Positions 12,929-23,007 are shown, counted from the stretch's first letter. The stretch is DNA of 64,000 nucleotides from Scilla litardierei (GCA_030789695.1 CM061136.1:135668448-135732447), one strand, 5' to 3'. Notes: generated by a model from the letters alone, not told the origin. Translations and numbers: made by a program.

Positions 12929-13339
12929 CTACATGGCACGCCTGTCATCAGAAGTGGTGACATCTTGGTCTCTTAGAAGTATTCTGATGTCAAATGCTAT
13001 TTCTTCAAATAGAGCGGTCTTTGTTTTTTTAGTTCCCTCAAAAATTCTTCTATTTCTTTCCTTCCAGGCATGCTAAACAATTGCCGCTAGAACAGTCTTT
13101 GCCAGTATACTAGTAGTATCTTTAGCATCAAAATGTAGTAAGAAGTAGTCTCCAACCTTATCCAGTTGGGGAGTAACGGGGTCTGATACACCCAATTTAA
13201 GGAGACTCCTTCGGAGGATATAGCTTGTATATTCACATTCGAAGAAAATATGGTTTATACTCTCTTCCTTCGTCTCACACAGCACACAATTTATATCAGA
13301 TTGAGTACCCCATTTGTGTAGGTGATCTCGAGTTAATAG
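12929..13339 (-). pseudogene. LINE ORF2 C terminus, zf-RVT domain
   Basis: The frame reads TRDHLHKWGT, then CVLCE and NHIFFEC: the conserved Trp-Gly followed by a Cys-x2-Cys...His...Cys arrangement of the reverse-transcriptase zinc-binding domain of plant LINEs. Downstream come WKERNRRIF and a natural stop at 12929. One in-frame TAG near 13072 replaces what is usually a Trp codon before the WKERN block. At its upstream edge the sequence is cut by the solo LTR and resumes at 15446. Confidence 0.88.
13335..13339. other. Left target-site duplication AATAG of solo LTR
   Basis: AATAG immediately precedes TGATCACTCC and is repeated at 15446-15450 after GCGATCA. Confidence 0.88.
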
Positions 13340-13643
13340 TGATCACTCCATATTTTACACCTTTTTTCTGCATATTTGCATACCGTTTTGATCGCCCATA
13401 TCACGCTTTTCACGATTATTCGACAATATTGCGATACTTTTCACTATTTCTTGTTTTTGTCGTATTTCAGGAAATATGGAGCGATTTGGATCGATTGTGA
13501 GATCAAGAGGATTTGCACCCACTCCGGAGTGTCAACCATGGCCCTTTTGAGGGGTATTCTGCAATGGAAGAGGAGTGGAAGATGAAAGAACGTCGTAGGA
13601 GCGACGGGGGAGCGAAAAGATGAAGATTGGGCATTTTCAGCAT

Positions 13644-14187
13644 GCCACTCGGCCAAGTGAAGGAGTCACTCGGCCGAGCATTGAGACCCCGCTTGGCCGG
13701 CCAGATCGGACACACAACAGAGATGTATCAGCGTGCACTCGGCCGAGCATCGCACACCGACTCGGCCGAGTGCGGAGACTCCGTCCGCCCGAGTGGCACC
13801 CAGACGACGGCAAGCCAAAATGTCCAACTTACTGTAATCCGTCAGTCTGCCCCAGAAGCCTGACTCGGCCGAGTGACGAAAACCGTCCGCCCGAGTAACA
13901 AATGCCCCTCGGCCGAGTGACATTTGCCACTCGACCGAGTGATGCCGAGGACACACGTCGCCCAGATTTTCAGACATCCTCCTACTCTTTTCAAATCTTC
14001 TATCATTCCAGCAAGTAAAGTATTTTTCTCATATTTTTTATGGATAGTAGACTTCATGATGATTCCAACGCCGCCAAGAACGCGCAAATCGGAGGTCGGA
14101 TGAAATCTAGAGAATTTCTGCAAGTTGATGCTGCAGTGCTGGAATTTCCACTCGGCCGAGTCACATTTTCCCACTCGGCCGAGTCGG
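13644..14187 (+). promoter_or_regulatory. Cluster of ACTCGGCCGAGT palindromes
   Basis: About a dozen exact or near copies of the 12-bp palindrome ACTCGGCCGAGT (for example near 13665, 13735, 13759, 13860, 13906, 14149 and 14170), plus half-type copies CCGCCCGAGT at about 13784 and 13886. The cluster lies upstream of the TATA-like box at 14279. A regulatory role is inferred from position and density only. Confidence 0.8.
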
Positions 14188-14278
14188 CGACGGGCCCAGA
14201 TTTTAAGTTGCGGTTTGGGCTGTTTTGGGCACGAATTTGAGGGGTTTTCTAGGGTTTCTTGCTAGGGTTTTGGGGGAG

Positions 14279-14286
14279 TATTTAAG
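14279..14286 (+). promoter_or_regulatory. TATA-like box of the solo LTR
   Basis: TATTTAAG occurs about 90 bp after the last palindrome, in the usual place for an LTR core promoter. Confidence 0.5.
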
Positions 14287-14682
14287 GGTTTGTAGCCACC
14301 ATTAGAGGGGGATCCCCATTATGTTTTCTTAGTTCCCAAGATGTTTTAGGAGGGATTTATTTTAGAGGTTAGGCCATGCCCTAGGCCCCCTCTTGGATCT
14401 AAAAGCTTGTATTTTGGATTGAAGATCTTCATCAAAGCTAAGTATTTTCTTCTTTTTATTTGAATCTTTGTTTTTCTATCTTTTTGTATGCAAGCAATGA
14501 TTTCTATTGATTCTCATATCATTATTGCTATGCTAGAGTAGATTTGTTGTTCTAGGGTTTGGGGATGAACCCTATGGATCTAATTTCAGATTTGTGATGA
14601 ATGAATTTCTAAATTGCTAGAATTGCTAGGAGATTAGGTTGTGATTGATTTATTACGAATAGCTAGGGATTTCCATCGATTG

Positions 14683-15012
14683 GGGTTTGCAAGAGATTGG
14701 ATTCTAATCGATGGGAAGGCCTAGATATTTGATTTAGGTTTACAATTGGGTTTCTCTAGATTTGGTTTGCAAGAGATTAGACCAAAGCTAGGATTTTTAA
14801 TTGTAAATCTATACACATATTCGTTTGCAAGAGATTGGATGAATACGAACTATCACAACCTAGATCGTAACTCGAGTTTGCACGAGAGTGGGCTCGAGGG
14901 GCGATTGAACGATGATGTCGATCCTCATGCTAGTGGCTTAGGTTAGGGTTTGCAAGAGATTGGGCCCTAACCTAGGGTTGCTATAGACCGGCAATAGCAC
15001 GAGAGCGTGAGC
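14683..15012 (+). repeat. TTTGCAAGAGATTGG direct repeats
   Basis: The phrase GTTTGCAAGAGATTGG recurs at about 14685, 14765, 14824 and 14949, with weaker copies at 14876 (TTTGCACGAGAGTGG) and 14997 (GCACGAGAGCG). Spacing is irregular (roughly 50-80 bp). The block lies downstream of the TATA-like box, in what would be the R/U5 leader. Confidence 0.85.
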
Positions 15013-15445
15013 TTGGTTCTATATTCAGTTACGACTAGTTCACCTCAATGCAAGTCTAGTAATATTGAGATTCACTATTTACGATGATGTATGACGATCC
15101 GTAGTGGGAATTCCCTAGCCCTAGACGTCTTTATTTGATTTTATATCCCCATACTTTGCCCGACGATTGTGACAGGATCGCCGCAAGGCAAATTCCCTCT
15201 TTTATTATATTGTATTTGAATCGATATTTGACCGATTTCTTTATCATCGACACCGACATCCACCACCATTTCCATTATATCATACCATAGCCATCTCCAC
15301 CAATAATACATTTGTAGTCCAACCAACCTAGGATAGATTGGAGCCAACACCACCTCCTCGTGTTCGATACCCGCTCGCCACTTGACCGTGCGCTTGCGGT
15401 AAAACTACAATCGTCGTCCCGGGACGTGTATCCGGGGCGCGATCA

Positions 15446-15450
15446 AATAG
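15446..15450. other. Right target-site duplication AATAG
   Basis: Second copy of the AATAG duplication flanking the solo LTR. Confidence 0.88.
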
Positions 15451-16060
15451 CTTACCTTGAAGCGCTCGGAGGAGACATAGTGCCATTTTTGGTACACGTT
15501 TGGCATGCCAAATCAACTTACAGTATTTGAACTTGGGTTTTTTGTACCTCACGGATTCCCATGCATCCGAAAATGTAAAGCGGCCAGCTAATTTGATTCC
15601 GCTGGGAGCCCACGACCATGTATCCGGTCCTGTGCACAGGGTGATTTGATTTAAAATCGGCCGAAATATGTTGATCTCTGGATTTTCTTTCCAGCCAGCT
15701 CCCCTCCAATATTCTACTACAATCCTGTTACGAGCATCTATCGGTACATCTTGTAAATCAATTAGAGGGCCACACGGCAACCAGTTATCCAACCAAAATA
15801 AGGTAGAAGTACAGTCTCGAACCTGTCTCTTTATAAGATGCTTAGTAAATTGACGATAATGCAAGATGAATTTCCAGGTTCTAGAATGTGATGATTTCCC
15901 TTCTGCAGAATACAGCCTTGTAGAATCCCTATAATTGTTACGCATGTATGTTGCCCAAAGGCTCTCAGTAGATAGCATTCGCCATGTGAGTCGAACCCCT
16001 GCTGCATGATTGATGTCAGATAGTAGACGCAGACCCACTCCCCCCTACTCCTTAGGGGTA
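15446..16060 (-). pseudogene. LINE ORF2 segment between RT and zf-RVT
   Basis: The minus-strand frame contains LLSDINHAAGVRLTWRML, SLWATYMRNNY, FWLDNWLP, FTFSDAWE and WHAKRVPKMAL, the conserved order between the reverse transcriptase and the zinc-binding tail of plant LINE ORF2. It ends inside LRALQGKL, exactly where the solo LTR cuts; the next residues are found at 13339 and below. A frameshift separates it from the preceding RT part near 16040. Confidence 0.85.
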
Positions 16061-17600
16061 CACATAACTTTCCAGGCTCAAATACGAGATGAACCCCAGA
16101 TATAATTCCTGCATATATATGTGATAGCTCGTAGAACAGATTTGGGTATACGATAAACCTGCATCTAAAAGTGATCATGCCATATATGACAGATCTCACC
16201 AGCTCTATCCGTCCCGATATTGATAGCAAGGAAGACGTCCATCCCATAATCCTTATCTTGCATTTGTCAATCACCCTGTTATACATAGAAGGTTTCGGGT
16301 ACTTGGTAGAAAGGGGCAAGCCAAGGTACGTGGTAATAGAGTGACCAAGGCTAATCCCAATGAGACTAGCTAGCTCAACTGGATTCTTAGTGCCTTTACT
16401 GAAAATAGATATGCTTTTATTCCAATTTATATCCAAACCTGTCAGATTAGTGAAATCTACAAGTAAGGTTTTTAAACCTTAGAATGTATGCTTGTTGGCC
16501 CGACAAAAGAGGAGTAAATCATCTGCAAATAGCAGATGTGATATAGTCCCTGACCTTCTCAATGGGTGGATAGTACGCATTAATAGGAATTTTTCAACAA
16601 GCAATGAAAACGCCTCCATAGTGATAACAAAGAGATATGGGAGAGAGGATCACCTTGTCTGCTGCCTCTGTTGCCTTCAAAATAGCGAGCAGGGGAACCA
16701 TTGACCATTACAGAGAATGTGGGAGTCGAAATGCACTCTTTAATCCAAGATACAAATTTCCTGCTAAAACCCAGACGGTGAAGGATGAAGTAGATAAATT
16801 CCCGATTAACACTGTCGAAAGCCTTCCTTAAATCAAGTTTGAGACATGCCCTGGCACCCATCGGGTTGCTGAAATCACGAATTTGTTCATGTGCTAGCAA
16901 AGCGCAGTCAGATAGCAATCTTCCTTTTAAGAATGCAGATTGGTTAGGGGAGATAAGTTCATGAAGAACCAATCTTAGCCTGTTACAAATAATTTTGCTA
17001 ATCACTTTATAAAACACATTGCAGCAGGCTATAGGTCTGTAATCACTCAAACTTGAGGCCGTCGTCTTTTTAGGTACCAATGTGAGAAAAGTATGATTTA
17101 TAGGGTGCATAAGGGAGCCTGATCTGAAGAAAGAGAGAGTTGCGTTAGTAACATCATTACCTATCGTGCTCCATCCATTCTGGTAGAAGAAAGCGTTGAA
17201 ACCATCTGGCCCAGGGGATTTATCCACCCCTATTTGAAAGACAGCCTCCTTGACCTCCTCCCTGGAGACTTCTCGTTCCAACCAGGAAGCAGCCTCAGGT
17301 GTCAGAATACGCTTGGTGACCAGCTTTGGGAAAACATTCCAGTAGCTTGTTTGGGAATATAAAGATTTATAAAAAGCTGAGGCACTGGTTCTAAGATCAT
17401 CATAAGAAGTATTGCAATTTTCAGAACTATCTACCAAGTGGCCTAGATTATTGTGACTTTGTCTGGCTTTCATTGAAGTGTAAAAGAACTTGGAGTTAGT
17501 GTCACCCAGTTTAAGCCAATCCTGCCTGCTCTTTTGTCTTAGCATATCCTCCTCAAATCCAATATACTTAGCTAGATTGGAAGCAAGCTCTTGCTCTCGG
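16040..17600 (-). pseudogene. LINE ORF2 reverse transcriptase
   Basis: Non-LTR reverse transcriptase (RVT_1). Minus-strand motifs in order are DKSPGPDGFNAFFYQ, LVPKKTTASSLSDYRPIACC, ISPNQSAFLKGR, LDLRKAFDSVN, GNRGSRQGDPLS and, after a frameshift, LLFADDLLLFC at about 16500-16550. The palm aspartates (F-A-D-D) are present. The longest open part is 16580-17545. Frameshifts near 16600 and 16440 and further downstream break the protein. Its role in the intact element is target-primed reverse transcription. Confidence 0.92.
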
Positions 17601-18568
17601 GATTGCAGTTTAAATCCGAGTTTAAACTAGGCATATTCCTAATTTCCATTAGCTTATTTTTGCAAACCGCAATGTCATGAGCTGAAATCTACCTTTTTGC
17701 CCAACCTCGGAGCTCGTTTCTCAAGTTTAGCAATTTGATATGAGTCCTGTACATGGCCGAACCTTCCACATGTTTGCCCCAAGACAAATCTTGGAGTTCT
17801 CTATATCCCGCCCAATTAATCCATGAATTAAAAAATTTGAATGGCTTCGGATAGGTTTGTACCTTGGAATGCGTATTAAACAGCATTGGAGAGTGGTCGC
17901 TAGTCAGAGGATCCATATACTCCACAAAAGAATCTGGTAGCAAATCTAGCCAACGCGAATTACATAGCATCCTGTCTAGTCGTGCTGTAATCCGGCCACC
18001 CCCAATCCGCCTATTGCACCAACTCATAGGTTGCCCAATACATTTAATATCACCCAGAGAGAACTTGACTAAGCAACTATTAAATTCATCCAGAACACTG
18101 AGATCACATCGCCTCCCTCCTTTCTTCTCCTTGAGATATCAGATACAGTTGAAGTCCCCCCAGGAGCCATACTTCCCCTACACACAAGGTCGCATCAGCC
18201 TCCATAGACTTCCATAGGAGATTACGCTCACTCCGTAAATTAGACCTATAAATCCCCGTGATTATAACAGAAAGTCCTCCCTCATTTATACACCAGAGAG
18301 TAATGTGCTGGCTAGATAATGTGAGTAGAGATGCATGCCAAATAGATTCATCTAGGCCCATCAAAATACGCCCACTTGGAAGCGCCCCAAAATTATTAAA
18401 AATCTTCCAATTTTTAGGAAAACACGATCTCCATTTCCCTACTCCTTCTTTCAATTTAGTCTCAAGTAGTATGACCACAGATGGCTTTAATATCTTAAGT
18501 CTATCTCTCAGGTCTCTTCTGCGAATGGGGTTATTAAGACCCCTTGTATTCCAGACAAAAATACTCAT
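17600..18568 (-). pseudogene. LINE ORF2 N terminus, AP-like endonuclease
   Basis: Starts at ATG 18568 with MSIFVWNTRGLN, the usual opening of plant LINE endonuclease domains (Exo_endo_phos). ILLETK follows, then the metal-binding GDFNC motif near 18155, which is out of frame because of a one-base change, then RLDRML and DPLTSDHSP near 17880-17960. The frameshift at GDFNC plus later breaks inactivate it. The start codon overlaps the ORF1 stop codon as TAATG. Confidence 0.88.
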
Positions 18569-20514
18569 TAATTAACGGTATTTTTTGGCTTACCCGAAGC
18601 CCCCTCCTTGAGTCGCAAACTCTTCCTTACGCCTTCTCCTATGGACGCAGAGTTCTCATTTGTTCCCAACCTCTTTTTCGGCCCTCCAGCTGCAGCAGTT
18701 TCCAAACCATTTTGATCGCCAAATTCCTTCTCCCATTCAGGATTCACCATACTCAAGATACTTGGGGGGTCCGGTCCTGGTTCTGTGTTAGCACTAGCTC
18801 TGTCGGATTCCTCCATTTGAGTCGGTTGATTATCCTTGGTTGTAGCTCCCATATTCTCAGTTTGAATTCCTTCATCATTAGATCTGGACTCAACATAGTT
18901 AGAGGGTCCCTGATTCGAACCCTCACCCACTGGTCTAGTAATAGGATTAGAGGCTTGCGTAACATTAGCCTCATTAAATTCTGATTCCACATGGCCAGTG
19001 TCCCTTTGTGAATTCGTAACTTCACCTACATGTCTTGTACGTTAGAGGCATAAGGAGCTGAATTAGCATCAGGAACCTGCTCTACAAGTGTTTCCCTCCT
19101 CTGATCATTATTTCCCTTCTCCAATGACTTTTGGATTGAAGGGAGCCTCTTCAGGTCTGGGCATTGGGAGTCAGTGTGCCCAAAACATACACAGTGACTG
19201 CATCTCGGAGGCTCGCCTTCGAATTTGGTGTCAATATTAATGATAGTCCCATCATCCATTTCTAGCCCCACTGACCTTGGTAAAGGGTCCTTTGCATCGA
19301 CCTCCACTAAACATCTGACATATGTTAGTCTCTCTAGTCTTGCAGTTGCACGATCGAGGCATAAAGGAATACCAACAATTGAGGAAAGAATGTTGTAGAT
19401 ATCCATTGTTCACATACTAAGCGGTAACCCATAAAACTGGACCCAGACGGGGACAGTCGCTAGCATGTCGCGATCATATTGCAGTGTGGGACTCCATCTT
19501 TGCAAGACTGTCAACCGTCCGTCAAAGAGCCAAGGCCCTCCATATAGTATCTTCTCACAGTCTTCCGCACATTCAAACTTGAAGTAGAAAAATCCGTTGT
19601 CCCTACAATAAATGCGGACTCCCTTCTTTAGTCTCCATAATCTATCCACACATGCCCTTAATTGACCAAAATAGGGGACATCTCCCAAAACATAGCACAC
19701 CAGAGTGTTTTTCCAATTTTCAGCCCCCTTTTCAACTAAGGATCCTCCTACTCTCCCAACTTTTATTCCACCCTCTTTAACCAGAGGAGGGATAAATGTC
19801 ATAGTCCTTGCCTCTTCATAAGTTCTTCGATTAGCGCAAACATCAGCCCAAGCTGGCTTAGTCCCTGATGTGTTAATTGATAATGAAAATTTAGGTCTTA
19901 CGGGAATTCTAACCTCTCCCCTGGGTTCATGGCCAGAGTTAGCATCAAACCCTCCATCAGCATCTCTTGGCTTCGTCATGGGGGCGTGGCTTCGCAACCC
20001 CACCAAATGACCGTGACCGCCCCCTGTCCACAAAATTTCCTCTGTTTCCCCAACCTCTAGGATGTCCTCTGCCCCTTAGTCCACGGCTTGGGCCTTGAAG
20101 ATTTAGTCTTCTTGTGACTGTACGCCATTCCCCCTCTCCTTGGTTGACCTCTTGCCAGTGAGATCCACTTTCACCCGATTGGAAATTTTTGATGATTCCC
20201 TTGTTTAGATCAGAATATGAGCTCTTCAGATCCGCTTTCAAAACATCTCCGTTTGTAATGCCAGTTTGATTCCCGCCGCCAGCATGATTTCCTCCGCCTA
20301 TTAAGATGCCATCCTCTTGGATCTTCTCCTTCCCTTTAGGTTGATTCTTACCTCCTCCATTGTTGATGCCGCCATGTCCGATCGCCTGATCGCCCACTCC
20401 GTGAACCCCTTCAGATTGATTCTTCCCTCCTCCATTGTTGAAGCCGCCAGCAGCATCTAGGTTTCCGTTCGTCTGATCGCCCCCTCCGTGAACCCCGGGC
20501 ATCCCAAAAAACAT
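18568..20514 (-). pseudogene. LINE ORF1, DUF4283 and CCHC zinc knuckle
   Basis: ORF1 of plant L1-type LINEs is a nucleic-acid-binding protein. The first frame (19957-20514) is Gly/Asn-rich with GGGKNQ repeats and an Arg/Gly tract. After a frameshift, 19410-20033 gives a DUF4283-like domain with WKNTLVCYVLG, FYFKFECAEDCEKIL and GPWLFDGRLTVLQRW. The next frame (19026-19406) has the CCHC knuckle CSHCVCFGHTDSQCP. The tail (18568-18990) is acidic and Ser/Thr-rich, ending KPKNTVN and a TAA. Stops and shifts at about 19408 and 19025 mean no full protein is made. Confidence 0.88.
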
Positions 20515-20640
20515 ATATATATATATATATATGTGTGTATATATATATATATATGTATGTATATATATATGTATATATATATGTATATATATATGTATAT
20601 ATCTATATATATATATGTATATATCTATATATATATATGA
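20511..20640. repeat. TA-rich microsatellite (TA, TATG and TATC runs)
   Basis: Alternating TA with short GTGT, GTATG and TCTA interruptions at the 5' end of the LINE. The foldback MITE starts within it. Confidence 0.95.
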
Positions 20641-21024
20641 GGAGGGATCAAATGACCCCCAAAAATAACCCCCAAAAATGACCCCCTATCAAAAATCATA
20701 TGCCCCCCATTTTTTCGGAAGATCCGAACCGTTCATCTTGATCTCCACCCTCTAAATACCTGACCCACCAATTTTCAACCCGATCCCATGTGTTTTTCCC
20801 GTTCATCCACCATTCGCAAAAGTTCTGTTCATTCGAAACCGTTAAATTTGGGTCGGATGGATGAACGGGCAAAACACATGGGATCGGGTTGAAAATTGGT
20901 GGGTCGGGTATTTAGAGGGTGGAGATCAAGATGAACGGTTCGGATCTTCCGAAAAAATGGAGGGCATAGGATTTTTGATAGGGGGTCATTTTTTAGGGTT
21001 ATTTTTGGGGGTCATTTGATCCCT

Positions 21025-21026
<2 letters not shown>
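20641..21026. mobile_element. Foldback MITE with about 170-bp inverted arms
   Basis: The left arm begins GGAGGGATCAAATGACCCCC and the right arm is its reverse complement, ending GGGTCATTTGATCCCTCC. The arms match almost perfectly for about 170 bp, leaving a loop near 20810-20855. TA microsatellite on both sides hides the target duplication. The superfamily cannot be fixed from the termini alone. Confidence 0.92.

Positions 21027-21068
<42 letters not shown>
21027..21068. repeat. TA microsatellite
   Basis: Simple TA run continuing the tract interrupted by the MITE. Confidence 0.95.
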
Positions 21069-21071
<3 letters not shown>

Positions 21072-21277
21072 AAAGAGGGATGTTATCAAGAGAAATTGGA
21101 TATGAGATATTGGACAAGAGAAATTGGATAAGGGATATCTATATTATAAAAGAGGGAAGTTATCAAGAGAAATCGGACAAGAGATATTGGACAAGAGATA
21201 TCTATATTATAAAAGAGGGATGTTATCAAGAGATATTGGACAAGAGATATTGGACAAGAGAAATTGGATAAGAGATA
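21066..21277 (+). repeat. Tandem array of Helitron 5' ends
   Basis: Three successive units each begin (TCTATATT)ATAAAAGAGGGA(T/A)GTTATC and continue AAGAGAAATTGGA..ATTGGACAAGAGA. They start near 21069, 21139 and 21203. Each unit start resembles a Helitron 5' terminus, and the fourth start, at 21278, opens the complete Helitron. Confidence 0.82.
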
Positions 21278-21705
21278 TCTATATATTAAAACACAGAGGT
21301 TTTTGAATCATAAGGCTGACTAGGACAAGATAAACAGTGGCTCAGATTTAATCTTGAGAAATGAAAGGTGCAAAAGACAGATTAGAAATATGGGATGGTG
21401 GGTGCAGATTCGCATGTTCGTTCTTAAATTCACAACGTATGCCCAGCCTAAAAGGACAGTTGGTGTAATTGGGCTATTAATTATTGCCGCCTCGGACCTA
21501 TCCCACTGAAAAAGTTGGGCCCAATCTCCCAAAGTTGTTCGACGCCAATCAGAACACCATGAGCGCCATGTCCTTTGGAATTTGAATATAGAAGGCACAT
21601 TCAAGGGTCTTGAATGTTTTGAAGAGCATGAATTTGAATGGTCATTAATTAAAATGCATTTAAGCCCAAAATCCCGAAATTTTGTGATCTCAATAGATAT
21701 GGGCA

Positions 21706-22264
21706 GTGGGGAACAAGCCCTTCCTCACAACCTACATTGGCTCATTCTTGCACACCACATTCCCTGCACTCCAGAACATCCAGAACGCCCTCAACGAGGC
21801 CGGCCTCGGCGACGCCATAAAGGCCACTGTGCCTCAAAATGCCGACGTCTACAACTCCCCTATAAACAGCCCCGTCTCCCGGCCGGCAGGTTTCGGTTGG
21901 ACATCAACGACCTCATGACCCAAATCGTCCAGTTCCTCGACAAGAACAAGGCCCCCTTCACCGTCAACATCTACCCCTTCCTCAGCCTCTATGGCAACGA
22001 CGGATTCCCTCTCAACTATGCGTTCTTCGATGGGGGAGCCACCCCAATCCAGGACAACGGCATTCAGTACACCAACGTGTTTGATGCCAACTTCGACACC
22101 CTGGTGTCCGCTCTTAAGGCGGTAGGGGTCGGGAACATGCCCATAGTCGTAGGAGAAGTCGGACGGCCTACGTACGTCGATAAGAACGCCAGGTCGGAAT
22201 ATGCACAGAGATTCTACGCCGGGCTCCTCAAGCGGCTTGCTGCGAAGCAAGGGACTCCTCTTTG
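21706..22264 (+). pseudogene. Captured beta-1,3-glucanase (GH17) fragment
   Basis: Encodes the C-terminal half of a plant glucan endo-1,3-beta-glucosidase: [38 protein letters not shown], then in the next frame [59 protein letters not shown] and VGEVGRPT. One frameshift lies near 21885. The family's acid residue in GNE is Lys here (GNK), and the Trp of GEVGWPT is Arg. The nucleophile Glu of GEVG is kept. It ends at TGA 22263-22265, without the rest of the domain. It is broken and sits in a Helitron, so it is a transduplicated piece. Confidence 0.9.
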
Positions 22265-22599
22265 ATTGCTTGATTGAGTGGATGACGTTCTTTTGACTCA
22301 AGCTGATCGGATACAACACGAATTTGGTGTCCACACGTCAGAGGACAAAACCAGTCACCTCGGGCCACATAATGCATTTTTATTAACGTTATTTATGTGA
22401 ACAAAATGAAAGAATTATGTAATTTGTTGTTGGCTAATTAATCGTTATTTTATAATTTATTTAATAATGTATTGGCCTTGACCGAATAAATTATAATTAA
22501 TGTAATTTGTTGTTGGCTAATCCAAATGGACTAATTTATTAAATTTTTGTTCTCCTTCTGCGCGGGGCTTATCTGTAAACAAAGGTGACTCAATGAAGA

Positions 22600-22925
22600 T
22601 GTCAAATTTTTTTCACTAATTTATTGTTCCGTGACTAAGGCACATGCGCCGAATTTGTTGGTCTATGCTTAAGGCGTTCATGCCACTAAATATTTTCATG
22701 CTAATTTGTTGTTCTTTTAGTCGAAGGCGTCCGCGCCAAATGCCTGCTAAATTTTTTGACGCTAATTTGTAATTCCGCCCCGAAGGCACCCGCGCCTAAT
22801 TTGTTGTTATACGCTAATTTCCGCACCTTCGGCCACCGTGCCGAATTTGTTGTTTCTTGTAGAAGGTGCATGCGCCGAATTTGTTGTTCCGCTTCGAAGG
22901 CGCACGTGCCGCTAAATATTTTTAC
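22600..22925 (+). repeat. GAAGGCGC..GCGCC-AATTTGTTGTT mini-repeats
   Basis: At least six degenerate units pair a GC-rich mini-hairpin (such as AAGGCACATGCGCC, AAGGCGTCCGCGCC, AAGGCACCCGCGCC, AAGGTGCATGCGCC, AAGGCGCACGTGCC) with AATTTGTTGTT. They fill the space between the glucanase piece and the Helitron 3' end. Related GGCGCC words are found at 836-880 in the other Helitron. Confidence 0.8.
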
Positions 22926-23007
22926 GTTAATTTGCGGATTTTTAAATTTTGGCCGTGGAAATAAAGTTTTGGGAACAAAAATTTTGCGTTGGAAAATCTT
23001 AAATGAA

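Larger units (their letters stand above)
13340..15445 (+). mobile_element. Solo Ty3/gypsy-type LTR
   Basis: Begins TGATCACTCC and ends GCGATCA, flanked by the 5-bp duplication AATAG, so both edges are exact. It interrupts the LINE ORF2. There is no primer site, polypurine tract or coding region inside, so it is a single LTR left by recombination. Its end (ACCGTGCGCTTGCGGT, 15386-15401) is shared with the gypsy LTR at 61732-63406, which is followed by a TGGCGCTGTTGCC primer site, so the same broad lineage is inferred. It holds a palindrome cluster, a TATA-like box and a downstream direct-repeat array. Confidence 0.88.
12737..20514 (-). mobile_element. L1-type LINE retrotransposon, decayed, split by a solo LTR
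   Basis: The minus strand carries, in order, ORF1 (Gly/Asn-rich N terminus, DUF4283-like domain, CCHC knuckle), ORF2 (endonuclease, reverse transcriptase with FADD box) and a C-terminal zf-RVT domain. The part 15446-20514 continues in 12737-13339; between them sits a 2.1 kb LTR with an AATAG duplication. Several frameshifts and stops disrupt both ORFs, so it is not active. TA microsatellites flank both ends, which hides any target duplication. Confidence 0.9.

Noticed and set aside
13620..14174. Overlapping frames of 78-110 codons with repeated TRPS or SAE words
   Set aside because: They translate the ACTCGGCCGAGT palindrome array and have no conserved domain.
13644..14187. CRISPR-like array
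   Set aside because: Repeat words are 12 bp with irregular spacing inside a plant LTR; there are no spacers of constant length and no cas genes.
18544..18984. 146-codon plus-strand frame
   Set aside because: Antisense to LINE ORF1 tail; no domain and unusual composition.
21849..22334. 161-codon minus-strand frame
   Set aside because: Antisense to the captured glucanase piece; open because of its high GC content.
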